The notes under the pieces: model-generated
What the model saw: the letters and a program-made list of their open reading frames with translations, nothing else
Databases searched by the model: none
What the model was told of the DNA's origin: nothing
Assembly: GCF_009865405.1 (NCBI RefSeq)
Contig: NZ_WWJY01000246.1
Location: 1 to 64,000, forward strand
From: Streptomyces sp. SID3212
GTDB lineage: Bacteria > Actinomycetota > Actinomycetes > Streptomycetales > Streptomycetaceae
Direction of reading: 5' to 3'
DNA: 64,000 nt
Translations under genes and position numbers: made by a program
In this document: positions 41,675-50,929 of the stretch, in pieces
Layout of the letters: each line of letters begins with the position of its first letter
Position numbering within the stretch: the first letter of the stretch is position 1

Positions 41675-42636
41675 GCGAAGGCCTTCCCGAGTTGCCGTAG
41701 CTCCCCCGCCAGCCGGTAGAGACCGGCGAGGTCCATCCCCTCACCGATCAGGGGGAGTTCGTACGTGGGCAGGCCCAGCTTCGCCAGGGCGGCCCGCTGC
41801 TCGCGCTCCAGCTCCACCCGCTGCGCGTGCTCCGCCGCCTGGTCGAGGAGGGGGCCCACCAGCTTCGTGGGGGCGCTGACCCCCGCCGTACCGAGCGCCC
41901 TGGCGACCTCCTTGCGGCGGTCCCCGGACGCGGCGCGGACGGCGGCCTCGTCGAGGAGGTGGGGCCGTACCTGGTTCACGATCACCTTGCCGACCGGCAG
42001 GTCCACGGCCCGCAGCTCGGAGATGCCGTCCACGGTCTCCTGGACCGGCATCTCCTCCAGCAGCGTCACCAGATGCACGGCCGTCCCCGGCGACTTGAGG
42101 ACCCGCATCACCGCCTGCGCCTGATTGTGTATGGGGCCGATCTTCGCCAGCCCCGCCACCTCGTCGTTCACGTTCAGGAAGCGCGTGATGCGCCCGGTGG
42201 GCGGCGCGTCCATCACCACGTAGTCGTAGGCGAAACGTCCCTGCCTGTCCCTGCGCCGGACCGCCTCGCAGGCCTTGCCGGTCAGCAGGACGTCCCTGAC
42301 GCCGGGGGCGATGGTCGTCGCGAAGTCGATCGCGCCGATCTTCTTCAGCGCCCGCCCGGCGCCGCCGAGCTTGTAGAACATCTGGAGATAGTCCAGGAGG
42401 GCACGCTCGGCGTCGATCGCCAGCGCGTACACCTCCCCGCCGCCCGAGGCGACGGCGATCTTGCGTTCCTCGTACGGAAGAGCCTCCGTCTCGAAGAGCT
42501 GTGCGATGCCCTGCCTGCCCTCGACCTCGACGAGGAGGGTGCGCTTGCCCTCCGTCGCGAGGGCGAGCGCGAGGGCGGCGGCGACCGTCGTCTTACCGGT
42601 GCCGCCCTTGCCGCTGACGACCTGGAGCCTGCTCAC
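41671..42636 (-). CDS. ArsA-family ATPase, shorter copy
   Basis: A 321-residue ATPase with VVSGKGGTGKTTVAAALAL at its N-terminus and the switch VVMDAPPTGRITRFL near 145. It has a single ATPase domain and no linker insertion. First gene of the leftward pair. The two proteins could form a heterodimer, as expected for ArsA-like ATPases that work as dimers. Its GTG start at 42636 is divergent from the DUF4177 gene across about 95 bp. Confidence 0.9.
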   Translation of the reverse strand: MSRLQVVSGKGGTGKTTVAAALALALATEGKRTLLVEVEGRQGIAQLFETEALPYEERKIAVASGGGEVYALAIDAERALLDYLQMFYKLGGAGRALKKIGAIDFATTIAPGVRDVLLTGKACEAVRRRDRQGRFAYDYVVMDAPPTGRITRFLNVNDEVAGLAKIGPIHNQAQAVMRVLKSPGTAVHLVTLLEEMPVQETVDGISELRAVDLPVGKVIVNQVRPHLLDEAAVRAASGDRRKEVARALGTAGVSAPTKLVGPLLDQAAEHAQRVELEREQRAALAKLGLPTYELPLIGEGMDLAGLYRLAGELRQLGKAFA

Positions 42637-42731
42637 GTATTCGAGCCTAACCAGTAAGGCCGCAGGCTACGCACGAGGCTGCCCGTGGGTACGGATACGG
42701 CGCCGTCCGCCGTACGGATACAGTCGCCCCC

Positions 42732-42893
42732 ATGACCAAGTGGGAATACGCGACCGTGCCCCTTCTCGTGCACGCGACCAAGCAGATCCTGGACACCTGG
42801 GGCGAGGACGGCTGGGAGCTAGTCCAGGTCGTCCCGGGGCCGAACAACCCCGAGCAGCTCGTCGCCTACCTGAAGCGGGAGCGGGCCGCATGA
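42732..42893 (+). CDS. DUF4177-like small protein (53 aa)
   Basis: ATG 42732 to TGA 42893 encodes a 53-residue protein beginning MTKWEYATVPLLVHATKQIL, with DTWGEDGWELVQVVPGPN in the middle. This WEY...GEDGWELV pattern is characteristic of DUF4177. The stop overlaps the next start as ATGA, so it is translationally coupled to the RidA-family gene. The role is unknown but the gene pair is well conserved. Confidence 0.88.
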   Translation: MTKWEYATVPLLVHATKQILDTWGEDGWELVQVVPGPNNPEQLVAYLKRERAA

Positions 42894-43381
42894 GCGGATC
42901 GGACAGCGCCGCCGCCGGGACGGTGGAGGCCGCCCTCGCCGGACTGGGCCTGACCCTCCCCGAGGTCGTCGCCCCGCTGGCGTCGTACCGGCCCGCGGTA
43001 CGGACGGGCCTGTACGTCTACACGTCGGGCCAGCTCCCGATGGTGGAGGGCAAGCTTCCGCTCACCGGCAAGGTCGGGGCGGAGGTCACGCCGGAGGAGG
43101 CGAAGGACCTCGCGCGTACGTGCGCCCTGAACGCCCTGGCCGCCGTGAAGTCGGTCACCGGCGACCTGGACCGCATCGCGCGTGTGGTGAAGGTGACGGG
43201 GTTCGTGGCCTCGGCCGCGGACTTCACGGGGCAGCCGGCCGTCGTCAACGGCGCCAGCGAGCTGCTGGGCCAGGTACTGGGCGACAAGGGCGTGCACGCG
43301 CGCAGCGCGGTGGGCGTGGCGGTCCTGCCGCTGGACGCCCCGGTCGAGGTCGAGATCCTGGTGGAGCTGACGGAGGACTGA
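42890..43381 (+). CDS. RidA-family protein
   Basis: A 163-residue protein of the RidA/YjgF family. It has YVYTSGQLPMVEGKLPLTG near residues 43-61 (the usual SGQ motif), an internal ALNALAAVKSVTGDLDRIA helix and the terminal PLDAPVEVEILVEL strand. RidA proteins hydrolyse reactive enamine/imine intermediates formed by PLP enzymes. The catalytic arginine usual in RidA proper is not obvious: the last loop reads HARSAVGVAVLPLD, with one Arg before SAVG that could serve. ATG 42890 overlaps the upstream small gene. Confidence 0.9.
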   Translation: MSGSDSAAAGTVEAALAGLGLTLPEVVAPLASYRPAVRTGLYVYTSGQLPMVEGKLPLTGKVGAEVTPEEAKDLARTCALNALAAVKSVTGDLDRIARVVKVTGFVASAADFTGQPAVVNGASELLGQVLGDKGVHARSAVGVAVLPLDAPVEVEILVELTED

Positions 43382-43505
43382 GCGGGCGGGCCGGCGGGGA
43401 CCGGCCCCCCGGCCTGGTCCGGCGGGCCCTCCCGCGAGGCCCCGGTCCGTACCGCCGGGCCCTACGCCTCTCGAACATCGTCCGCTCAGCGCATAGCATC
43501 CGGCC

Positions 43506-44477
43506 ATGCCCAATGGTCAGTGGTACCCGCCCGAGTGGCCCGAGCGGATCCGTGCCCTCGCCGCCGGTGAGATTACGGCGGTGACGCCACGGCGCGCGGC
43601 GACCGTGATGCTGCTGCGTGACGACCCCGCCGAGGCGAGCGCGGCGACGGCGAGCGTGGCGATGGCCGGCTCGGCAGAGGCGAGCGTGGCGACGGCGGGT
43701 CTCGGATCCGCCGGGGCGGGCCCCGGCGGCGGGCCCGAGGTCCACATGTTGCGCCGGCAGGCGTCGATGGCCTTCGCGGCCGGTGCGTACGTCTACCCCG
43801 GCGGCGGCGTGGACCCCCGCGACGACGACCGGCCGGTCGGCTGGGCCGGCCCCGGCCGGGACGTCTGGGCCCACCGCCTCGGCGTCGACGCGGCCTCCGC
43901 GCAGGCGATCGTCTGCGCGGCGGTCCGCGAGACGTTCGAAGAGGCGGGCGTCCTGCTCGCGGGCGAGACGCCGGAGACCGTCGTCGGCGACACCACGGGC
44001 GACGACTGGGAGGCCGACCGTGCCGCGCTCGTCCGCCACGAGCTGTCCTTCGCGGACCTGCTCGACCGCCGCGGCCTGGTGCTGCGCAGCGATCTGCTCG
44101 GCGCGTGGGCGCGCTGGATCACCCCGGAGTTCGAGCCGCGCCGGTACGACACCTGGTTCTTCGTGGCCGCGCTGCCGACCGGCCAGCGCACCAGGAACGC
44201 GTCCACGGAGGCCGACCGTACGGTGTGGATCAGGCCGGGCGCGGCGATCGAGGCGTACGACAAGGGCGACCTGCTGATGATGCCCCCGACCGTCTCGACC
44301 CTGCGGGCGCTCACGTCGTACGGCACGGCCGCCGCGGCGCTCGACACGGCGGCCGACCGCGATCTGACGCCCGTACTGGCGACCGCGCGGCTGGTGGACG
44401 GGGAACTGGTGCTCAGCTGGCCGGGGCACGACGAATTCACCAAGCGCGTGGATCCGGCCGAGGGAGGGACACGATGA
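43506..44477 (+). CDS. NUDIX hydrolase with N-terminal Ala-rich insertion
   Basis: A 323-residue NUDIX-type protein. YPGGGVDPRDDD and, about 45 residues later, CAAVRETFEEAGVLL carry the two halves of the NUDIX box, so it has the longer insertion seen in some actinobacterial members. An Ala/Ser/Gly-rich repeat (residues about 41-80: EASAATASVAMAGSAEASVA) interrupts the first strand region and looks recent or disordered. The substrate is unknown. It overlaps the next gene start by ATGA, suggesting shared function with the MBL-fold hydrolase. Confidence 0.87.
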   Translation: MPNGQWYPPEWPERIRALAAGEITAVTPRRAATVMLLRDDPAEASAATASVAMAGSAEASVATAGLGSAGAGPGGGPEVHMLRRQASMAFAAGAYVYPGGGVDPRDDDRPVGWAGPGRDVWAHRLGVDAASAQAIVCAAVRETFEEAGVLLAGETPETVVGDTTGDDWEADRAALVRHELSFADLLDRRGLVLRSDLLGAWARWITPEFEPRRYDTWFFVAALPTGQRTRNASTEADRTVWIRPGAAIEAYDKGDLLMMPPTVSTLRALTSYGTAAAALDTAADRDLTPVLATARLVDGELVLSWPGHDEFTKRVDPAEGGTR

Positions 44478-45307
44478 CGGACGCCGCCGCTCTGCCCGGT
44501 CAGCCGCGCGGCGGGACGCTCTCAGGACCCGCGACCGCCCGCGCCGTCAACGTCCTCGCGCCGAACGCCTCCGCCATGACCCTCGACGGCACCAACACCT
44601 GGATCGTCTCCGAACCGGACTCCGACCTCGCGGTGGTCATCGACCCCGGCCCCCTCGACGACCTCCACCTCAAGGCGGTCGTCGACATCGCCGAGCAGGC
44701 CGGCAAACGGGTCGCGCTGACCCTGCTCACCCACGGCCACCCGGACCACGCCGAAGGCGCGGCGCGCTTCGCCCAGCTGACCCGTACCCACGTCAGAGCC
44801 CTCGACCCCGCGCTGCGCCTCGGCGACGAAGGACTGGCGGCGGGCAACGTGATCACCACCGGCGGTCTGGAGCTACGGGTCGTCCCGACCCCCGGTCACA
44901 CCGGCGACTCGCTCTGCTTCCACCTGCCCGCCGACCGGGCCGTGCTGACGGGCGACACGATTCTCGGCCGGGGCACCACGGTCGTCGCGCATCCGGACGG
45001 CCGGCTCGGCGACTACCTCGACTCGCTGCGCCGCCTGCGCTCGCTGACGGTGGACGACGGGGTCCGTACGGTGCTGCCGGGCCACGGTCCCGTACTGGAC
45101 GACGCCCAGGGCGCGGTCGAGTTCTACCTCGCCCACCGCGCGAGCCGGCTGGCCCAGGTCGAGACGGCGGTCGAGAACGGCTTCCGTACGCCGTCGGAGG
45201 TGGTGGAGCAGGTCTACGCGGCCGTGGACAGGTCGCTCTGGCCGGCGGCGGAGCTGTCCGTACGGGCGCAGCTGGAGTACTTGCGCGAGCACGGTCTGAT
45301 CAGCTGA
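44474..45307 (+). CDS. Metallo-beta-lactamase-fold hydrolase
   Basis: A 277-residue protein with THGHPDHAEG (HxHxDH), PTPGHTGDS, LTGDTILGRG and LPGHGP, the full zinc-ligand set of the superfamily. The C-terminal 60 residues form a winged-helix-like domain (SRLAQVETAVENGFRTPSEV) common in the LACTB2-like branch, which includes RNA-processing and thioesterase-like members. The true start is ATG 44474, overlapping the NUDIX stop. A convergent terminator follows. Confidence 0.92.
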   Translation: MTDAAALPGQPRGGTLSGPATARAVNVLAPNASAMTLDGTNTWIVSEPDSDLAVVIDPGPLDDLHLKAVVDIAEQAGKRVALTLLTHGHPDHAEGAARFAQLTRTHVRALDPALRLGDEGLAAGNVITTGGLELRVVPTPGHTGDSLCFHLPADRAVLTGDTILGRGTTVVAHPDGRLGDYLDSLRRLRSLTVDDGVRTVLPGHGPVLDDAQGAVEFYLAHRASRLAQVETAVENGFRTPSEVVEQVYAAVDRSLWPAAELSVRAQLEYLREHGLIS

Positions 45308-45335
45308 CCGTTTGATCGTTCGGTCCGGACATGCC

Positions 45336-45369
45336 ACCGTCCGGGCGCCTGTACGGCGGCCCGGACGGT
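45336..45369. terminator. Terminator between MBL-fold gene and crp
   Basis: Arms ACCGTCCGGGC (45336-45346) and GCCCGGACGGT (45359-45369) pair perfectly around 12 bases, followed by TTCC. The two flanking genes converge on it. Confidence 0.8.
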
Positions 45370-45408
45370 TTCCGTCCTACGGATACGGCGGGTTCGGTGG
45401 CCGAACTG

Positions 45409-46083
45409 TCAGCGCGACCGCTTCGCGAGGCGCTCCACGTCCAGCAGGATCACCGCACGTGCCTCCAGCCGCAGCCAGCCGCGCTGGGCGAAGTCCGCGA
45501 GCGCCTTGTTGACCGTCTCGCGGGACGCGCCGACCAACTGGGCCAGCTCCTCCTGCGTGAGGTCGTGGACCACGTGGATGCCCTCCTCCGACTGCACGCC
45601 GAAGCGGCGCGACAGGTCGAGGAGCGCCCGGGCCACACGGCCGGGGACGTCGGAGAAGACCAGGTCGGACATCTGGTCGTTGGTCTTACGGAGACGGCGC
45701 GCGACGGCACGCAGCAGCGCCGTGGCCACCTCGGGCCGCGCGTTGAGCCAGGGCTGGAGGTCGCCGTGACCGAGGCCGAGGAGCTTGACCTCGGTGAGCG
45801 CGCTCGCCGTGGCCGTACGCGGGCCGGGGTCGAAGAGGGACAGCTCGCCGATCAGCTCGCCGGGGCCGAGCACGGCCAGCATGTTCTCCCGGCCGTCCGG
45901 GGAAGTGCGGTGCAGCTTGACCTTGCCTTCGGTGACCACATAGAGACGGTCGCCGGGGTCGCCCTCGTGGAAGAGAGCATCACCGCGGGCCAGCGTCGCT
46001 TCACTCATGGAGGCGCGGAGCTCTCCGGCCTGCTCGTCATCGAGCGCCGCGAAGAGCGGGGCACGCCGCAGAACGTCGTCCAC
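45409..46083 (-). CDS. crp: Crp-family cAMP receptor regulator
   Basis: A 224-residue protein matching Streptomyces Crp. The cyclic-nucleotide domain has YVVTEGKVKLHR and GELIGELSLFDPGPRTATAS; the DNA-binding domain has TQEELAQLVGASRETVNKAL. GTG 46083 follows AAGGAG at a good distance; the open frame reaches back to 46182 but that is leader. Crp controls germination and antibiotic production in Streptomyces. It shares its upstream region with the divergent nth gene. Confidence 0.95.
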   Translation of the reverse strand: MDDVLRRAPLFAALDDEQAGELRASMSEATLARGDALFHEGDPGDRLYVVTEGKVKLHRTSPDGRENMLAVLGPGELIGELSLFDPGPRTATASALTEVKLLGLGHGDLQPWLNARPEVATALLRAVARRLRKTNDQMSDLVFSDVPGRVARALLDLSRRFGVQSEEGIHVVHDLTQEELAQLVGASRETVNKALADFAQRGWLRLEARAVILLDVERLAKRSR

Positions 46084-46340
46084 GTGTTCTCTCCTTGTCG
46101 ACCTGCTCAGGGAACCAGAGCGGAACCAGGGTCCCCATAATGCCGTACGTGCTGTCGGTTCTCGGGTGGCTCCGTATCTCACGGCCCTCTCGCCGTCTGC
46201 CGGGCCACCCCGTGTTCGAAACCGTGTGATCGGTCACAAGCTTGACGTACAGGGGCGCCGGACCGTGCCCGGGAGGCCGATTCGGGTGGTGATCGGCCAG
46301 GGCCGGGGCGGATGTCAGCGGAGGGCTTTAGGCTGGCCGG

Positions 46341-47384
46341 GTGTCCAAAAAGCCGGTGACAGCGCAGGCAGAGGGGGCTGGAGAAGTGGCGGCCGACCGT
46401 AATTCCGCTGTGGGCGAACAGCCCTCGGAGAAACCGAAAAAAGCCGCGAAAGCCCCACGGGGCAAGGGGGCGGGCCGAGGCGTGAGCAAGGCCGCGGCCC
46501 GGAACGCGGCCCCGGGCGGAGCCGGGACGGAGACGGCCGCGGCGGGTACGCCCATCCGTACGGCGGCGGCCGAAGCGGCCGAACCGGAATCCAGACTGGC
46601 CATGGTCCGCCGGGCCCGGCGGATAAACCGCGAGTTGGCCGATGTCTATCCGTACGCCCACCCCGAGCTGGACTTCCGGAACCCGTTCGAGCTGCTGATC
46701 GCGACCGTCCTCTCCGCCCAGACGACCGACCTGCGGGTGAACCAGACCACCCCCGCGCTCTTCGTCGCCTACCCGACGCCCGAGGACATGGCGGCGGCCG
46801 TGCCCGAGGAGCTGGAGCAGATCATCCGCCCGACGGGCTTCTTCCGGGCCAAGGCGCGGTCGCTCATCGGGCTGTCGACGGCGCTCCGGGACAACTTCGG
46901 CGGTGAGGTCCCGGGCCGCCTGGCCGATCTGGTGACGCTGCCCGGTGTCGGCCGCAAGACGGCGAACGTGGTGTTGGGCAACGCGTTCGGGGTCCCGGGT
47001 CTGACGGTCGACACCCACTTCGGCCGGCTGGTGCGCCGCTGGAAGTGGACGGAGCAGGAGGACCCGGAGAAGGTCGAGGCGGAGATCGAGGCGATCTTCC
47101 CCAAGAGCGAGTGGACGATGCTCTCGCACCGGGTGATCTTCCACGGCCGCCGGATCTGCCACTCGCGCAAGCCCGCGTGCGGCGCCTGCCCGATCGCGCA
47201 CCTCTGTCCGTCGTACGGAGTGGGGGAGACGGACCCGGAGAAGGCGGAGAAGCTCCTCAAGTACGAGAAGGGCGGCTATCCGGGGCAGCGACTGAGCCCG
47301 CCCGCCGACTACCCGGGCAGGCCGGCGCCTCCGCTGGGCGCGAGTGCGGGCACGGGCACGGGCGCCGGTGCGGATGCGGAATGA
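46341..47384 (+). CDS. nth: Endonuclease III
   Basis: A 347-residue DNA glycosylase/AP lyase. The core starts near residue 85 ([15 protein letters not shown]). The helix-hairpin-helix is [18 protein letters not shown] with the catalytic lysine, then VDTHFGR with the catalytic aspartate, and the [4Fe-4S] loop [17 protein letters not shown] (CX6CX2CX5C). The N-terminal 80 residues are Ala/Lys/Gly-rich, unlike the family core, and the C-terminus is Gly/Ala-rich. It repairs oxidised pyrimidines. GTG 46341 opens the frame. Confidence 0.93.
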   Translation: MSKKPVTAQAEGAGEVAADRNSAVGEQPSEKPKKAAKAPRGKGAGRGVSKAAARNAAPGGAGTETAAAGTPIRTAAAEAAEPESRLAMVRRARRINRELADVYPYAHPELDFRNPFELLIATVLSAQTTDLRVNQTTPALFVAYPTPEDMAAAVPEELEQIIRPTGFFRAKARSLIGLSTALRDNFGGEVPGRLADLVTLPGVGRKTANVVLGNAFGVPGLTVDTHFGRLVRRWKWTEQEDPEKVEAEIEAIFPKSEWTMLSHRVIFHGRRICHSRKPACGACPIAHLCPSYGVGETDPEKAEKLLKYEKGGYPGQRLSPPADYPGRPAPPLGASAGTGTGAGADAE

Positions 47385-47412
47385 GCCGGAGCCGACGAGT
47401 TTCCCCGTACCG

Positions 47413-47464
47413 GATACCGGCGCCGCAGATACGGGCGCCGCAGATACCGGCGCCGCTGATACCG
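47413..47464 (+). repeat. 15-bp tandem repeat, about 3.5 copies
   Basis: The unit GATACCGGCGCCGCA occurs at 47413-47427, 47428-47442 (one change), 47443-47457 (one change) and in part at 47458-47464, between nth and the NUDIX gene. No frame using it looks like a gene. It is a candidate locus for strain variation. Confidence 0.75.
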
Positions 47465-47644
47465 ACCACGCGGAAGAACGGCGCGCGTTGAGCGCATGAA
47501 GGGTCCGCGCCGTATGACGTCACAGCCGCACGACGCGAACGCCGTGCGGCGACGCGTCACAGCCGTACGGCGACACACACGGGCGGAGCCGGACGAGGGC
47601 GGAACGATCCGGCCGACGGCAGGCGTTATGCGACAGGGGTGCAG

Positions 47645-48364
47645 ATGACGCGCGCTGACAGGACGTACCACAACCGCATGTACGACGACCCGACGGCCGG
47701 GGTCGACGTGACCACGGACGGGCTGCCCGACTGGCTCATGCCCGTCGCGCGCGCCGCGGTGGGCGTGGCGCCGGAGCAGCTGAGCCGTTTCCTGCCGCCC
47801 AAGAGCGGCGGCGGACGGCAGTCGGCCGTGCTCATCCTCTTCGGGGAAGGCGAGCGCGGCCCCGAGCTGCTCCTCATGGAGCGGGCCGGGAGCCTGCGTT
47901 CGCATCCGGGCCAGGCGTCGTTCCCCGGCGGCGCGCTCGACCCCGAGGACGGTGACCCGGCGACCACCGGGCCCCTGCGGGCGGCGCTGCGGGAGGCCGA
48001 GGAGGAGACCGGTCTCGATCCGTCGGGCGTCCAGCTCTTCGCCGTACTGCCCGCGCTCTACATCCCCGTGAGCGGCTTCGTGGTGACACCCGTGCTCGGC
48101 TGGTGGCGCCGGCCCACCCCGGTCGCCGCCGTCGATCCCGCCGAGACCGCCCGCGTCTTCACCGTCCCCGTGGCGGAGCTCACGGACCCCGCCCACCGCG
48201 TGAGCGCCTTCCACCCGAGCGGTCACCGGGGCCCGGCCTTCCTGGTCGCGTCCACCCTGGTCTGGGGTTTCACCGCCGGACTGATCGACCGCATCCTCTA
48301 TCTAGCCGGTTTCGAGGTCCCCTGGGACCGCTCGAAGGAGGTCCCGCTGGACTGGCGCGCGTGA
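47645..48364 (+). CDS. NUDIX hydrolase of the CoA-pyrophosphatase type
   Basis: A 239-residue protein with the CoA-type signature RSHPGQASFPGG before the NUDIX box, which reads GGALDPEDGD then RAALREAEEETGLDPSGV with a short insertion. Members cleave CoA or related nucleotide diphosphates. ATG 47645 is chosen; GTG 47639 is in frame. It is followed by the MarP-like protease gene, an arrangement I recall as conserved in Streptomyces. No partner is evident. Confidence 0.9.
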   Translation: MTRADRTYHNRMYDDPTAGVDVTTDGLPDWLMPVARAAVGVAPEQLSRFLPPKSGGGRQSAVLILFGEGERGPELLLMERAGSLRSHPGQASFPGGALDPEDGDPATTGPLRAALREAEEETGLDPSGVQLFAVLPALYIPVSGFVVTPVLGWWRRPTPVAAVDPAETARVFTVPVAELTDPAHRVSAFHPSGHRGPAFLVASTLVWGFTAGLIDRILYLAGFEVPWDRSKEVPLDWRA

Positions 48365-48460
48365 CAGGCTGATTCCCGCCCGGGACGCGCCGGCCCCCGC
48401 CTGCCGTCCCCGCCCGACCCCGCTGCCCAGGCCGTTGACGAATCTGCGAGGCTAACGACG

Positions 48461-49660
48461 GTGAACGTGCTGGACATCCTGCTGCTGCTCGCCGCTGTGT
48501 GGTTCGCGATCGTCGGCTACCGCCAGGGCTTCGTGGTCGGCATCCTGTCGGTCATCGGTTTCCTCGGGGGCGGCCTCGTCGCCGTCTACCTGCTCCCGGT
48601 GGTCTGGGACAACCTCACCGAGGACGCCGAGGTCTCCACCACGGCCGCCGTGGTCGCGGTCGTGATCGTCATCGTCTGCGCCTCCATCGGCCAGGCCTTC
48701 ACGACCCACCTCGGCAACAAGCTGCGCCGCTACATCACGTGGTCGCCGGCGCGCGCCCTGGACGCCTCCGGCGGGGCGCTGGTCAATGTGTTCGCCATGC
48801 TGCTGGTCGCCTGGCTGATCGGCTCCGCCCTCGCGGGGACGACGCTGCCCACGCTCGGCAAGGAGGTCCGCAGCTCCAAGGTGCTCCTCGGCGTCTCACG
48901 GGTGATGCCCACCCAGGCCTCCACCTGGTTCTCGGACTTCTCGTCCGTCCTCGCGCAGAACGGCTTCCCGCAGGTCTTCAGCCCCTTCGCCAACGAGCCC
49001 ATCACCGAGGTCCAGCCCCCCGACCCCGCGCTCGCGGGCAGTCCCGTCGCGGCCCGCGCCCAGCGGTCCATCGTCAAGGTCGTCGGTACGGCCCAGAGCT
49101 GCGGCAAGGTCCTCGAAGGCTCGGGCTTCGTCTTCGCCGACCGCCGGGTGATGACCAACGCGCACGTGGTCGGCGGGGTGGACCAGCCGACGGTCCAGAT
49201 AGGCGGCGAGGGCAAGCTGTACGACGCGAAGGTCGTCCTCTACGACTGGCAGCGCGACATCGCGGTCCTGGACGTGCCGGACCTGCCCGCGACCCCGCTC
49301 CGCTTCACCGGGAACGAGGCGCGCAGCGGCGCCAACGCGATCGTGGCCGGCTTCCCGGAGAACGGCGCGTACGACGTGCGCTCCGCGCGTGTCCGGGGCC
49401 GTATCAACGCCAACGGACCCGACATCTACCACCGCGGCGAGGTCAGCCGCCGGGTGTACTCGCTGTTCACGACCGTGCGCCAGGGCAATTCGGGCGGCCC
49501 GCTGCTCACACCGGACGGCAAGGTGTACGGCGTGATCTTCGCGCGGTCGCTCGACGACGCGAACACGGGGTACGCCCTGACGGTCGACGAGATCCGCGAG
49601 GACATCGAGAAGGGCCGTACGGCCAATCAGGAAGTCGACAGCCAGGGGTGCGCGCTGTAG
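48461..49660 (+). CDS. MarP-family membrane serine protease
   Basis: A 399-residue protein with four N-terminal membrane helices of the CvpA type (residues about 1-125: ILLLLAAVWFAIVGYRQGFV, ILSVIGFLGGGLVAVYLLPV) and a periplasm-side trypsin-like domain. The catalytic triad is visible: H in MTNAHVVGG, D in RDIAVLDVPD and S in VRQGNSGGPLL. M. tuberculosis MarP is the characterised relative and protects against acid and oxidative stress, so a similar stress role is inferred. GTG 48461 begins the frame. Confidence 0.93.
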   Translation: MNVLDILLLLAAVWFAIVGYRQGFVVGILSVIGFLGGGLVAVYLLPVVWDNLTEDAEVSTTAAVVAVVIVIVCASIGQAFTTHLGNKLRRYITWSPARALDASGGALVNVFAMLLVAWLIGSALAGTTLPTLGKEVRSSKVLLGVSRVMPTQASTWFSDFSSVLAQNGFPQVFSPFANEPITEVQPPDPALAGSPVAARAQRSIVKVVGTAQSCGKVLEGSGFVFADRRVMTNAHVVGGVDQPTVQIGGEGKLYDAKVVLYDWQRDIAVLDVPDLPATPLRFTGNEARSGANAIVAGFPENGAYDVRSARVRGRINANGPDIYHRGEVSRRVYSLFTTVRQGNSGGPLLTPDGKVYGVIFARSLDDANTGYALTVDEIREDIEKGRTANQEVDSQGCAL

Positions 49661-49675
49661 CGGCGGGGCCCGCGC

Positions 49676-49855
49676 CTATGTGCGCGGGTGGCGCAGCCGG
49701 GCCGAGACCCAGCGGGCCCTGCGGCGGAGAATGAGGGAGATCCCGAGCCTCGGATCATGCTCCTGATCGTGCGGGCCGCCCCTCTCGTGGGTGATCGGCA
49801 CAGTGGCCGAGCGGCGCTTGCGTGGTGCGTCACCGTAGTCGTGCGTCCAGCCCAT
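49676..49855 (-). CDS. Small basic conserved-looking protein (59 aa)
   Basis: ATG 49855 to TAG 49676 encodes MGWTHDYGDAPRKRRSATVP followed by ITHERGGPHD and ending with the basic RLGISLILRRRARWVSARLR. The mixed composition and neat start and stop make it a better candidate than the other frames in this gap. It sits in the space between the protease gene and the alpha/beta hydrolase. Function unknown. Confidence 0.6.
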   Translation of the reverse strand: MGWTHDYGDAPRKRRSATVPITHERGGPHDQEHDPRLGISLILRRRARWVSARLRHPRT

Positions 49856-49999
49856 ACGGGGACGTGTGCCCGTGCCCCAAGGTCGATAACCGCGCGGGGG
49901 AGGGCCAATTGGCCTATGCGCCCGGCAAGTGGCCCTTCCTAGGACGCGTGTTCGTGGTGGTGTTCGAGACGCCGTTTCCGGCGGTGTCGGATCGCGTGC

Positions 50000-50929
50000 T
50001 CAGCGGTCCGGTTCCGGGTCCTTGAGCCAGTTGATCAGCTCCGAGGAGAACGCCGCCGGGTCCTCCTCGTGCGGGAAGTGCCCGAGCCCGTCGAAGAGCC
50101 GCCACCGGTAGGGCGCCTCCACGTACTCCGCGGACCCCGCCGTGCTGCGCGTACGCATCGCCGGGTCCAGCGACCCGTGCAGCTGGAGGGTGGGCACCCG
50201 TACCGGCCGCTTCATGCGCCGGTTGAACTGGATGCCGTCCGGGCGCGCCATCGACCGCACCATCCAGCGGTACGGCTCGATCGCGCAGTGCGCCGTGGAC
50301 GGAATGGTCATGGCCCGCCGGTAGACGTCGATCGCCTCCTCGTCCGGCAGGCTCGGCCCCGACCAGTCCCGGATCAGCTGCCCCACCAACGCCGCGTCGT
50401 CCGCCACCAGCTGACGCTCCGGCAGCCACGGCCGCTGGAAGCCCCAGATGTACGAGCCGGCCCGGCTCTGCGACAGGTCGGAGAGCATCGAGGAGCGCCA
50501 GCGGCGCGGGTGCGGCATCGAGGACACCGCGAGCCTGCGCACCAGCTTGGGCCGCATCACGGCGGCGGTCCACGCGAGGTACCCGCCCAGGTCGTGTCCC
50601 ACGAGCGCCGCGTCGGGCTCGCCGAGGGAGCGCACGACGCCGGTGATGTCGAGGGCCAGGTTGGCGGGGTCGTACCCCCGCGGCGTACGGTCGCTGCCGC
50701 CCACCCCGCGCAGGTCCATGGCCACCGCGCGGTACCCGGCGTCCGCGAGCGCCGTCAGCTGATGCCGCCAGGTCCACCAGAACTGCGGGAAGCCGTGGAG
50801 CAGCAGCACCAGCGGCCCGTCGCCCACCTCGGCGATGTGGAAGCGCGCGCCGTTGGCCGCCACATCGCGGTGGACCCACGGACCATCGAGGCGGACGGCG
50901 GAGGCGGAGGCGGAATCAGGGGCGGTCAT
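50000..50929 (-). CDS. Alpha/beta hydrolase (epoxide-hydrolase-like)
   Basis: A 309-residue protein with HGFPQFWWTWRHQL, the oxyanion HG and nucleophile elbow VGHDLGGYLAW in which aspartate takes the nucleophile place, as in epoxide hydrolases and haloalkane dehalogenases. The catalytic histidine is probably in GLGHFPHEE. ATG 50929 overlaps the preceding gene's stop as ATGA. The substrate is unknown. Confidence 0.9.
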   Translation of the reverse strand: MTAPDSASASAVRLDGPWVHRDVAANGARFHIAEVGDGPLVLLLHGFPQFWWTWRHQLTALADAGYRAVAMDLRGVGGSDRTPRGYDPANLALDITGVVRSLGEPDAALVGHDLGGYLAWTAAVMRPKLVRRLAVSSMPHPRRWRSSMLSDLSQSRAGSYIWGFQRPWLPERQLVADDAALVGQLIRDWSGPSLPDEEAIDVYRRAMTIPSTAHCAIEPYRWMVRSMARPDGIQFNRRMKRPVRVPTLQLHGSLDPAMRTRSTAGSAEYVEAPYRWRLFDGLGHFPHEEDPAAFSSELINWLKDPEPDR

